In this document: piece by piece, positions 47,341 to 64,000 of the stretch
Numbering within the stretch: the stretch's first letter is position 1
Layout of the letters: each line of letters starts with the position of its first letter
DNA from: Chrysomallon squamiferum
Taxonomy: Eukaryota; Mollusca; Gastropoda; Neomphalida; Peltospiridae
NCBI GenBank assembly: GCA_012295275.1
Contig: CM022669.1
Coordinates: 13,457,672 to 13,521,671 of the forward strand
DNA length: 64,000 nt
Direction: 5' to 3'
Made by a program: the position numbers and the translations under genes
The notes under the pieces: model-generated
Databases searched by the model: none
Seen by the model: only the letters and a program-made list of their open reading frames with translations
Told to the model about the DNA's origin: nothing

Positions 47341-50300
47341 TTACAGTTCAAAAATAGCAGCGCCCCCTGCTGGCTGGGTGGCAAACAGCGAAGTAGCTAC
47401 TTTAGAAGCTCTGGCTGGAACTGACAAATAATAATCTTGTCGTACTTTTGCCAGGAATGAATCCACTTCTTTTGATGGTACCATGGAAACAGCACACCCA
47501 CCCCACCCTGCCCCTGTCAGTCTTGATCCCAGGGCACCGTTTTTCCTACAAGAAAAATAACACGAAATATTTCACACTGATGATGATGATACAGAATGGA
47601 AAATAGGGTTCATTTAATTTACTGTTCTCAGATATACGAAATGTGAATACAAGTATCATTATATGTTTAAAAATCCGTATGCTCAGTAAAATTTAAGTGT
47701 TAAAGCATGTACATGCATATATAAACATTTCAATGCAAAAGGCATATATCATAGAAAATTACTTTTCTGAAACATTTTTCTTATGAATCCTGACCTGAAA
47801 AGGACATTAAGCTTTATCAGTATATTACAAATTAAATTACATCTGAAAATAATACAGAACAAAAAAACAAAAAACTGTAATGCGGATTACAATACTGTGC
47901 TAAAAGTTACACAAAACATATATTCCATTGTCTGAATCACTTAAAACATACCAAAAATATACTCAAAAAAATATCGTCCTAGAAATGCTTCATGAATAAA
48001 ATAAAATATACTACATTAAACTATATTGCAAACATACCACAGAAAAAAAAAAAAAAAAAAAAAAACCCAGAAGAAATACAAACAAACTTGTACAAGAAAT
48101 ACTCCATAAATGGTAAAACGGCCTTCAAAATATAAAATGGTCAAGTTCTGTTCTTACTCATAGAATATTGACTCACATGCAGATGTTAACGAGTTTGTCG
48201 AGGTCTGGGTGACTGCACTCGTACAGGTCTCTACAGCTGGTGTGACTGTCGCTCATCAGCTGCCCCAGTCTGCTGAGAATGTCGGGAGGTTGCTTTTCAC
48301 CCAGTCGCTTGAATTCCCAAACCCGGTGAGCTTCCCTGAACACATGCAGTGCTCTCTGATACAGTTTGAACGTTTCCACTGGACAAAAATAATCAGTTTG
48401 TTTTATATTTCAGTTTTACAGTTATTTCGATTTCCGATAAAACAAACTTTCTTTGTTTTTTTAATTTTAAATAGTTTTAATTTTTTTTATTTTTTTTTCA
48501 TTTTGAAACTATTTTTTGCAGTCATAATAAATATCCAGCTTGTTAAATATCAAGGGTTTTAATCAAAATTAATCTTTCATAGAAAGAATTTCTTTAACTT
48601 ATTAATTTGATTTTATCACGGACTGATACAGCTATGTGGTAATGTAAAAATTAAAGGTTTAAAGTAGTTCAGAACACAAAATAAAAAATAAAAGCACTAA
48701 TGCAATGATTTGTATTTTACTTTTTTGAAATCCAAATAAAGAATTATTATAATTTTTTTATTTTTTTATTTTTTTTTTTTTAAATAAGCAGTATATTTTA
48801 TGTACTATTCTATTCAAGCTAGGAAAATCAAGATGGAAGAAGAAGCTGCCAACTGGACACACCAGATAAGGATCTTCCAGTCTGTTACTGCTCTTTTCAT
48901 CATTAATGTTTATTAACGAGTTACATCTAACAAATTATTTTCTTCTTCTTCTTTTTATTTTTTATATGTATATATATAGCCTTATTTATATACTAGATCA
49001 GAATATATTTTAATAAATAATAAATATTTTTTACCTGTAAGAGTATTGACACTTAGTACATTCTCTGCAAGTTCATCTGGAGTAATTTCTAGAATGTCAC
49101 AGACTTCTTTCTTACTATATGGTTCCTTGTGGAGTTCAGACTGCACAATATTGGTCATGTTCTTCAAATCAACACCAAGTTTCTTTTGAAGGTCGCCCAA
49201 CTTTTTCAGATTGTTCCAGTCCAAACCCTTTGCTTTTGCAATAATCTGAAATTACAGAAGTTTTTTTTTTATTTTGAGAGAGTTTAATTAAGTGTTGGTA
49301 ACAAAATAATAATAAAAAAAAATAAATACAAAAATTGAAATTAAAAATACAAAATACAAAAAATAAAATTAAAAAATATAAAATAAATAAATAAATAAAT
49401 ATTTAAAAATAAATAAATAAATGAAACACGATTTTTTTTTTTAATTAAATGGACATTTTAACAAAACATTTAGCTAAAAAGAAAATATGTTTTATAATCT
49501 GATAATTTATTCTGGTTTTTTTTCTTTTTGAAATTATTTATTTAGAAAACTTGAAGCACATTACCTGACATGCTATTCTGTCCTCCACCACACGGATATT
49601 AAAATCTGAAGTAGCTGCTTTATTCAGCTCCACACAGCTGTTACTGATTACAAATACAGCGCCCTCTGGCAACTTTACATCAGTTGACTTCAAGGGATTG
49701 AACTCTATCAATTTGGCCTGTACAATTTCATAATAAAATTAAACAAATTAAACTACATTATTTGATGTTATATTCCAAACATCTGATAATATCTAATATA
49801 ATCAAAATTTGCTTTGTCTCCCACCAGTCTTACAGAGTTATCTGCTCTTGAACTGCTCATCAAGCTAGACTCTGTTTAGCATATCAATATAATATATAAA
49901 GTTGTCTGAATTATTTGAAAATTCATGGTTGAAATAATGACAGGTTTAACAATTATACTGTTATTTGTTTTATTTTTGGATATGAAAATATATATATTTA
50001 ATTTTTTGGTCACTTTAATAAAAAGCAATGTAAAATGAGAATACCATTCCTTCTTGAGCCATGAAACAGATAGCTTGGTCCATTCCACCTCCTTCAGTAC
50101 CAATATAGTGCTCACAGTGAGCACATAGATCAGACAACTCTTTCTGAAAATAATAAAAACAGTTTCAGACTTAAGAACAAAAATCTTTAATGTCATATAA
50201 TAGTATCTTTCTAATAATGCTTACCACAATAATGGCATGCTGAACAAAACATATTGTCTATAATTGAATAACAAAACTTTTTAAGGCCATATTAAAGTAT

Positions 50301-51781
50301 TAATGGACATTTTAATGAAAATTTTAATACAGATAATGACAAACATTCACCATTCCAATCTGAGTTATAATTGCATTATTTTCAAAGTTTCATAACATGA
50401 AAGAAAACATCTGGTAACATTTTTAACATAATTAATGTTACTTAACTAGAACACTGTCTCTAAGAATATCTAAACTGCGATTTTTATTTTTATTATTATT
50501 ATTTTATTAAACTGAAATTACCTTAGTTAACTTCCATCCATTAACATGCATCATACACAGTGCTGCACAACAGACCAATGCACTGGAACTAGACAGACCT
50601 GCACTGTGTGGTATGGTTCCATCAACAGTGCAGTTAAAACCTTTGGCATTCTCAGAACCACAGTGTTCCAACACACCCTTGACTCCACACAGACCATAGT
50701 AGTACCATTTCGGATTAGATTTGTGTATTGTGATGTCACTTAAATTGCATTCAAAGTCTCTGAAAAAAAAAAACGGTTTGTTTATATGTATTTAGTATTG
50801 AAAGTGTTTAAGTCATATGTGCTTTATTAAGAATTCTGAATTCAAGACTTGAAGTTAAATCTCGTAAATTTTAACCTCTCAGAAAATATTGCTGTTATAA
50901 TTATTTTACTTTTTTCGTACTGTAATGGTTCTGCAATAGAAATAATGAAATTAATGGAATACATAACAGATGATCTTGAAACTCTTAACTGTAAATGAAA
51001 ATCATAAACAAAAAAGTATGTAATATAATAACTGGTTCAGTTGTCCTATCAATGAATTACTTAATTTTTCATCAAAGTTTTACATCCATGATGAAATCAG
51101 AATGAAATTCAGTAAAAATAAAATAAAATAAAAATGAAAAAATAAAAACTCACTCGTACTTTGATACATTTTTGGACTGGTATAAATGCACAGTCCAAAT
51201 TATACTTTCCCCTATACTTTCTCAGCAATATATAAATAATAAAAAAATATTTTAAAATTTTGTAACTTACGAAAATCCAGGATCAGTGTTGCTAAACACC
51301 ATTTTCTCTGAATCATTTGGCTGAACAGCAAAGACAATGTCTTGTTCAATTGCCATTGGAAGAACCGCATACCCACAGTAATCAATGTGTTCACCTGTAA
51401 AATAAATAAATAAAACTAAATAAATAAATAAACAGATAAACAGATAAATAAATTTTAAAATTTTTAAGAAAAGAACACTATTAAATTTTTATTTATTTTT
51501 TTAAATTTATGAAAGAACACTATTAACAAAAATTTAATTAATGAAAGAAGTAACACTATGTGACTGTATAAAAATTCAAAATTAAATATTGCATTTTTCG
51601 TCATTAACTTATATTAATTAATGAAAAATTAACATTATCTAATACCAGTATAATTTAATATATTAAAATAAAATCATCAAACTGATCATGAATTTGTAGT
51701 TCTGCAGCTGAAAATTCTACACCTTTACCATAAAGGGTGCTTTATTATCTACTAAAACGTTTTACAAATCTCTATGTATTA

Positions 51782-51835
<54 letters not shown>

Positions 51836-52146
51836 TGACTATTAACAATGTTAGATAAGTATTTCTGAACAGAGCCTAATAATATTAAAAATATATAAAA
51901 CCAAAACTGGTTTCTGTAATACAGAAATCACCTATCAAGTTCACCCTGCCTGGAGCTCTTGCAAAAAAAGTTGGATCATTTCCAAACTGTGATTTAAATT
52001 TCTTTTTTATCTTGTCATATCTAAAAAACAGAATCAATAGCTCATAAAGTTATTAAACACTTGAATCAATTGCAAGAATATCATTTAAGTATCTTTGTTC
52101 TTTCGTTATAATTGTTGTTGTTGTTTTTTAGTTGTTTTTTTTTTTT

Positions 52147-52192
<46 letters not shown>

Positions 52193-52570
52193 TATTAATC
52201 ATAATAATAATAATTCTGTATATACAATGTCTGTGATAAACAGTTTTCTTTTATTATATTTATATGAAGAAAAAAATATATATCTTATGTTGTATCTAGT
52301 GTATTATGGAAAAATAAAATAAAATATAAAACAATTATGCTTTACTGAAAAAGTTAAGTACGGTAGTTCTGGAAATCGATTTTTAAATTAAAACATAATA
52401 ATTTTAGTTATTTCTGCAAACAGTCTGCTAAATTGCATTTTTCGATAAAACAAGGTTTTGAAAAATACTTTCAAAATAATTTTATAAAAATGCCATGAAC
52501 AATATCACATGGTTTAGTACCTCAACTGATCTGATTTTGGGACTGTGATAAAAACTGGTGGATACTCCAT
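47341..52570 (-). CDS. GALK2: N-acetylgalactosamine kinase (GALK2), complete
   Basis: Cytosolic GHMP-family sugar kinase that phosphorylates GalNAc (and, less well, galactose) at C1 with ATP, salvaging amino sugar toward UDP-GalNAc. Exons in coding order: 52521-52570, 51932-52020, 51271-51394, 50522-50759, 50045-50143, 49565-49717, 49035-49245, 48177-48378 and 47341-47545. These give 456 residues (human 458) with every junction in frame. Motif 1, [15 protein letters not shown] (38-52), carries the galactokinase signature and the catalytic Arg42. Motif 2 is [13 protein letters not shown] (exon 4), the phosphate-binding loop. GTEGGGMDQ holds the catalytic Asp189. Motif 3, [13 protein letters not shown], is in the last exon. 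Linker sequences such as [10 protein letters not shown] and NKAATS fit GALK2 rather than GALK1. The start codon is the first ATG of a family-sized N-terminus ([10 protein letters not shown]). The gene is convergent with FAM227B and head to head with MRPS30. Confidence 0.96.
51784..51832. repeat. (AAT)n microsatellite in GALK2 intron 2
   Basis: A perfect AAT run between exons 2 and 3. Another, at about 52150-52190, lies in intron 1. Confidence 0.95.
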
Positions 52571-52862
52571 ATTTATAACTGTCACATGCTTGTCACGTGT
52601 TCATGGTAACACCTACTAACAATACCGACCTAATCATTCCTTGCGGGGATGATTTTGTTCTTGTAAATGACATATATTGTTATTATTATTATGTGTATGT
52701 GTGTGTGTGTGCGTATGCGTATGTGTGTGTATGTGTACGTGTGTTCCAGTTATAATTTGTAATTATATTTTTTTATTAAGACAAATACGGTAGCCTCAAC
52801 TTATACAGATTCAATTTAGTCTCGCTTTCAATCGAATGTCGTTATCGATACCAAGGACAAAC
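52571..52862. promoter_or_regulatory. Bidirectional promoter between GALK2 and MRPS30
   Basis: Only 292 bp separate the two start codons. The interval holds CACGTG (E-box, 52594-52599) on the GALK2 side and a GT-rich tract (about 52690-52742) on the MRPS30 side. No TATA box is obvious at a useful distance from either gene. A shared core promoter is inferred from the spacing. Confidence 0.7.
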
Positions 52863-53956
52863 ATGGCGGCCACCATGTCAGGTTCGTGTAGATCAAAGCT
52901 TTTAGGTAAATATATCCAAAATGCATTGTTTTGTTTCTACCGAAACAGCAGTGCCCTTCAGCCTCAGCTAGAGGAAATATCTCAGGTAGAATATCCACCT
53001 GTTAAGCCGAAATATCCACCTGGAATCTGGGGAGAGATGGATCGAAAATATGCATGGTTATGGTATAATCAGATGCAGCGAATGGCCGAGCTGTCAGATC
53101 CACAGCAACGAATTGACGACCTGACATCAAAGGAAATGAAAATGTGGCGCTTTAATGTTCCAGAATTGTATCCACGACAAACAGGTTACTTGCAGTACGT
53201 AACTAAAACACACATGGTTGATGACCTCCCAGAAATTTATAAGCAAATAGAAACCGATTCTTTAATGGATAAAGTTAAAAAATTGCTCGTTGAATATTTA
53301 TGCATAGAAAACGATAAACTGCTGCGAGAAGTATATCTGTCAAAACTCAGTGGTTGGAAACAAGATTTCCACAGATCGCAGGTAATGGTAGATGCTATAA
53401 ACAGGTCAGTTTTACAGATTGCATCTCATAAATGTGAACATTTAGCAGATTGCCTGGTTGGAGAAAATGTCCAAGTCAATGCGTTTTGGGACCGATATGG
53501 AATTGAGAGAAGCAAAAGATGTGTACATCCGAAGAAAGCAGTATTTGTTAAAGTGAAAGACAGTCGGTTCCAGGCAAAATATGTGTCTGACTATCAAATC
53601 AGAGTTGAAAAGCCTTTGCCAGAGGTTAGCAGATTGAAATTTAAAAATTAAAAACAACAACAACAACAACAAAAAAAAAAAAAAATTAGTAATAATAATA
53701 AAGTAAAAGTATATAGTAATCAGTTTAATTCATATACATTATTTGACTATGATTTCTAATGTTCTGTACATATATTTTATGAGTTTATTTAAAAATGTAA
53801 ATTATGCATAATTTTGTACAAATTAATAAAATATAAAAAAAGTGCAACAAAAAATAATTTACTAAATTACTGAAATATATATTTATGTTATGATAAATAA
53901 ACAAGATTTTTTTTCATTGATTGTTTTTTTTTTTTATAGTTACACTGTTATGGTAT

Positions 53957-53991
<35 letters not shown>

Positions 53992-55642
53992 TTATGAGTG
54001 TGTCATCTACTTTTATATCCACTGATGCCATTAAATATTTTTTCTATAAGAAAATTAGGATACTAAGTAGTCATTTTTATTTTTATTTTATTTTCTTATT
54101 TGACTAGTTTGTCCCCATTGATGACTCACTGTGTGTTGATGGTGATGGACTGAAGTTGGAATATCATCCACGAAGTCATGGACAGGTTATGCTGAGAACA
54201 GAAAAACCATCAGTAATTCCTGGTAAGTCATTTTTGTAACAAAGATAAATAAATAAAATATATAATTGTGAGAGGATTATTGAAAACAAATATTCTGTTT
54301 TATTTTTGCAGTACAATATAGAGGTAAACCAACTGTGCATATTTATTTATTTATTTATTTATTTGATTATTATTATTATTCATATTATTATTATTATTTA
54401 TATATATATATAATGCTTGTTTTTTCTTCTCTAGAAGGCATATCTTGTTTTACACAAAAATACCATTACTTTTAACACACCTATTATTTAATGAAAAAGA
54501 ATATGGATTTCTTGGAGTCTCTGTAAGTAAGGATCCTGATTCTAAATTCACAATGTTATTACTTTTAAATGTTATGACCAAATATCTACCTGCTCAGACT
54601 ATATTAACTCTCGAAAGCACTTAAAATGCCCTTCTAATGTTAGTACAACACTACAGATATTACGTAAAACAACAACTTATTATTTTATTGAGGAATTTTA
54701 GATTTTTGATTACAATGAAACAGTGTACATGTTAATTTATTTTATAATTTTAAGATGTGTAATTATCTTTTTACAGGTCATTGGCTGGGAGATCCATGTG
54801 AGTTTGGTCAGCTGTCAGTACTTCTAACAAACCAACTACAGCAGCATGTCAGACACAATGAATTCAACCCTCACTATGTGCTGGAGTTTGAGAGAAATCT
54901 TGGTCTCGGTGCATCTTTTGTTTGGCTTGTTGCTCAGGCACATACGCAAGGTAATTTGGCATAGCATTTAATTTCTTATTTTAGGTTAATTCAGTTTTCA
55001 TTTGTTTTGTTTTGTTAATTTAAATTTTTTGTGTATTAAATAATTTGTTAATTTAGAAATAAGCAGTTAAGTATTGTCATCGCAGATATACCATTATTGG
55101 TTGAACTAGCATAATTGATATAGTTTTAAAAAATATATATTTCTAGATTTTATTATTTTTGAAAATAAGATTCATATGTAAAATGTTATAAAGATTTCAT
55201 GATCTGTATTTATAATTTTTAAATATACTTTTTTTTGATTTTGTAAATATGTAATTTTGTTTCTGAAGGCTTCAACACCTATCTGGATCTGACATACCCG
55301 TTCACCACTCAGACAATACTGACCGACGGTCAACACTTCACATTCTTTGCCTATCAGTTGAATACACTGCACCTGTGGAAGGACAGCGAGGCAAACCCAA
55401 CACAAAACGTCTGCTGGCACACTGACCAGATGAAACTGTACGACGTCATCGAAAACGGCGAGGTCAAAGGCTTCAACGATGATGTGCTCAGAAACATTCT
55501 GAAAATGTTTGTGATGAAGCCACGAACCGATGTTGACAACCTCAAACCCACTCTTCCAGATTTTGAATCAGAAAAACAGACAGAGTATATTAGTGAAAAG
55601 AAAGAAGAGATAGTTGTAGAAGAAGAAGAAATCTATATGTAG
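52863..55642 (+). CDS. MRPS30: Mitochondrial ribosomal protein S30 / mL65 (PDCD9)
   Basis: Mitochondria-specific component of the mitoribosome (large subunit in current nomenclature, mL65). Exons: 52863-53624, 54108-54222, 54777-54950 and 55269-55642, in phases 0, 1 and 1, giving 474 residues from the favoured start (human 439). I chose the ATG at 52863 because its context is strong (acaaacATGG). An in-frame ATG at 52836 would add nine residues but has a weak context. The N-terminus is basic and low in acids, suiting a mitochondrial presequence. Family landmarks include the WGEMDRKYAWLWYNQM-like block, FVPIDDSLC, HWLGDPCEFGQL, GLGASFVWLVAQAHTQGFN and TYPFTTQTILTDGQ. The C-terminus is unusually Glu-rich (KKEEIVVEEEEIYM). 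A possible ATTAAA signal lies at 55842-55847. It converges with CCDC87. Confidence 0.93.
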
Positions 55643-57736
55643 TGCTTTTATCTAACATTTTTGACTTTTTACAGTGTTTCAGACTTTAATCTACATATTT
55701 AATTAATATTATAAAGAAGCTGAAAATGTACATAAAACAAGGCTCCTGAATGTAATTATAAACTGAAAAAAAAACACTAGTGCGAAAATTTGTACTGCAA
55801 GTAAAATATAAATTAACACAACTTTGGTGTTTTTTGTTTGCATTAAAACATTGAATATTGACTAATATATTTGAAACTTAAAAAATCCCACTGGTGCTAG
55901 CCTAACTAACATCTTGTTAATTAAGATGAAAACATATGCACAGATATTAAAAATCATTAAACATTAATTTATTATGTAACAATTTTTGTTATTAGATTTT
56001 GAAATGATACAATTATCTCTTAACTGAGGGTCATGCATACTTTTCTTTTTTTTTTTTTTTTACTAAATTGGCCACATTTCAATAATCAGAATTCATTCTA
56101 TGGGAAACAGAAGCCACAAAAATGGCATATATTAATATCTAATAAGACTGCATAACACCCAAACTGACATTTGTAAATGCCTATTTATAATTAGAGACCC
56201 TTAGATTAATACTTTGTTAAAATAGATATATTTAAAAGAAAACTCAAAATCTGTCTTGTACTCTGTACCATAAAAATAACTAAGTTTATTATATATTATA
56301 ATGATAGAAATCAATTACTGGGTGTCATTATCCTTTATAACATCTTTCAGATGTTTTAACTGATTGTCATTTCTTTTCTTCACCTTTTTCTTTCTTTAAT
56401 TAATAACAAAAAATAACCATTGATAATTCAAAAATTTTATTTCATGTACAAGGATCAGTAACAAAAACATGAAATTTCATATCACAGTCACTTTAAAAAT
56501 GGTTTTGTACTTTTCTTTGGTAAATTAATAGCCATAAAAGAAACAATGGAATGTTATATTTTTATGGACATTATTACATAAATATAATAAAAACAAACTA
56601 AGAGTAAGATATATTAATGTTGGCTTATCAGTGATTCAGTTTGATTTTGGCATTTAAAAAAAAAAGATTTTGACTTCTTAGTTCAGTGACTCTTTGAAAC
56701 GGCAAAATCTATGAGTCATGTAGAAAATAAAACTGCTGAAGATTTCTTAAATACAACATTTATTTATTAATTCAGTAATTAAGTATCCTATTTTCAAAAT
56801 TGTTAAATAAATGTATTACAAGAAAGCTGTGTAAATTAACTTCTGACTTCTTGAAAAAAAGCGGATGTATAAAAAATCTTTTGTAATGCTACACATTTCC
56901 CAAACATTAAAATGTTTCTAAAATAATAAGTTTCAAAAATATTTATTTATGGTAATTTTTAAATTAATGCAAAAAACAAATTTTAGTCTGTGATCAAGTC
57001 ACAAATAAAATAAATAATTATAAAAATAATGTAATTTCCTTATACAAATGAGCAAACAGTTGAATATTAAATGAAAATAACATGAAGTGAATTATAAAAT
57101 TTCTACACGAACAGAAAGAACAACAGTGCACACTGCACACACAAAATGTCCTCAGAATAAATACACATTTTGGTTTGGTCATGGGAAAACATCTAAAAAT
57201 TTATTTCTACATTTTTTTATGGTTCATTTATACTTCAAAATAAATTAAGAATTGTGAAATATTTTTGGCAAATTATTTGGATAACAGATTCTTTTCGCAG
57301 CACTGTGTGACATCAAAAAATACATGAAAATGTCAATGATCAATATATTTGGTTTTGCAAAAATAATAATTATTTCTGTGTTGGTGGTGTACATCTGTTG
57401 AGTAAGTGGTATCATTTCAGACACTGGATATTTCATGATCAGAAACGTATCTGTTCAACACAATTACAACACTAGAGATGGTTCATTACTGGTCTAGATT
57501 ATATTTCAGTTAATTCTTCAGCTACATCTATAAAACAAACTCCACCAGATTTCCTTAATCCTTGTTACAAACATAATCTCAAATCTGGCATCTAGACCTT
57601 TCATAAATAAACACATAATAAATATTAAAAATGAGGGTTCACTTGTAAAACATGGACGGATGGATTTATTGGTTTTTTCTCCCATGTACAACAGTAAAAT
57701 AATTTAAACAACTGAAAAATTAAAAACACCAACTGC
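55643..57736. other. Intergenic region between convergent MRPS30 and CCDC87
   Basis: About 2.1 kb of AT-rich sequence without a recognisable exon on either strand. It contains the 3' UTRs, including a minus-strand AATAAA at 57665-57670 for CCDC87 and a poly-T tract near 56045-56062. Confidence 0.65.
57665..57670 (-). terminator. Polyadenylation signal of CCDC87
   Basis: AATAAA on the minus strand, about 67 bp past the stop codon. Confidence 0.55.
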
Positions 57737-63940
<6,204 letters not shown>

Positions 63941-64000
63941 CTGTAAAACAAAAATAATAACATTAAAAAAAAAAAATGTGAAATAAAAACCAATGAAGTT

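Noticed and set aside
52836-52862. Upstream in-frame ATG as the MRPS30 start
   Set aside because: Weak start context (cgaATGt) compared with acaaacATGG at 52863. It is not excluded, since both give a basic presequence.

Overview
This is a eukaryotic nuclear genome window, most likely from a mollusc or another lophotrochozoan. Genes are split by short GT-AG introns, the background is very AT-rich, and di-, tri- and tetranucleotide microsatellites are extremely dense. The proteins are bilaterian: CSPG4, FAM227, GALK2, mitochondrial ribosomal protein S30 and CCDC87. There are no operons, ribosome binding sites, CRISPR arrays or phage features. The species cannot be named from the sequence alone.

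Layout. 1-20.3 kb is gene-poor and rich in simple repeats. It holds one intronless class A GPCR (9276-10358, +), a possible 5' non-coding exon for it near 3.4-3.8 kb, and an orphan exon-like segment near 13.3 kb. 20.3-31.7 kb is a full CSPG4/NG2 gene (+): a signal-peptide exon at 20320-20386, then two large exons (24273-28889 and 29119-31673), giving 2412 residues and the family's C-terminal QYWV. 36.7-45.5 kb is a 14-exon FAM227 gene (+, 588 residues). 47.3-52.6 kb is a 9-exon GALK2 gene (-, 456 residues). 52.9-55.6 kb is a 4-exon MRPS30 gene (+, 474 residues). 57.7-64.0 kb is the 3' part of a CCDC87 gene (-, 11 exons) whose 5' end lies beyond the window. All exon chains were rebuilt by hand from splice sites and keep reading frame at every junction.

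Gene relations. FAM227 and GALK2 converge tail to tail, as FAM227B and GALK2 do on human 15q21, which supports the B paralogue and suggests an ancient linkage. GALK2 and MRPS30 are head to head with 292 bp between start codons, so they probably share a promoter. MRPS30 and CCDC87 converge. FAM227 and CCDC87 are both sperm/cilium-associated families, and the FAM227 promoter has a near-perfect RFX X-box.

Most unusual finding: FAM227 appears to carry two U12-type (minor spliceosome) introns, one GT-AG and one AT-AC. The ordinary-looking splice sites nearby would break the reading frame. Three other exon/intron junctions of the same gene have been tandemly duplicated into the adjacent introns, leaving decoy splice sites.
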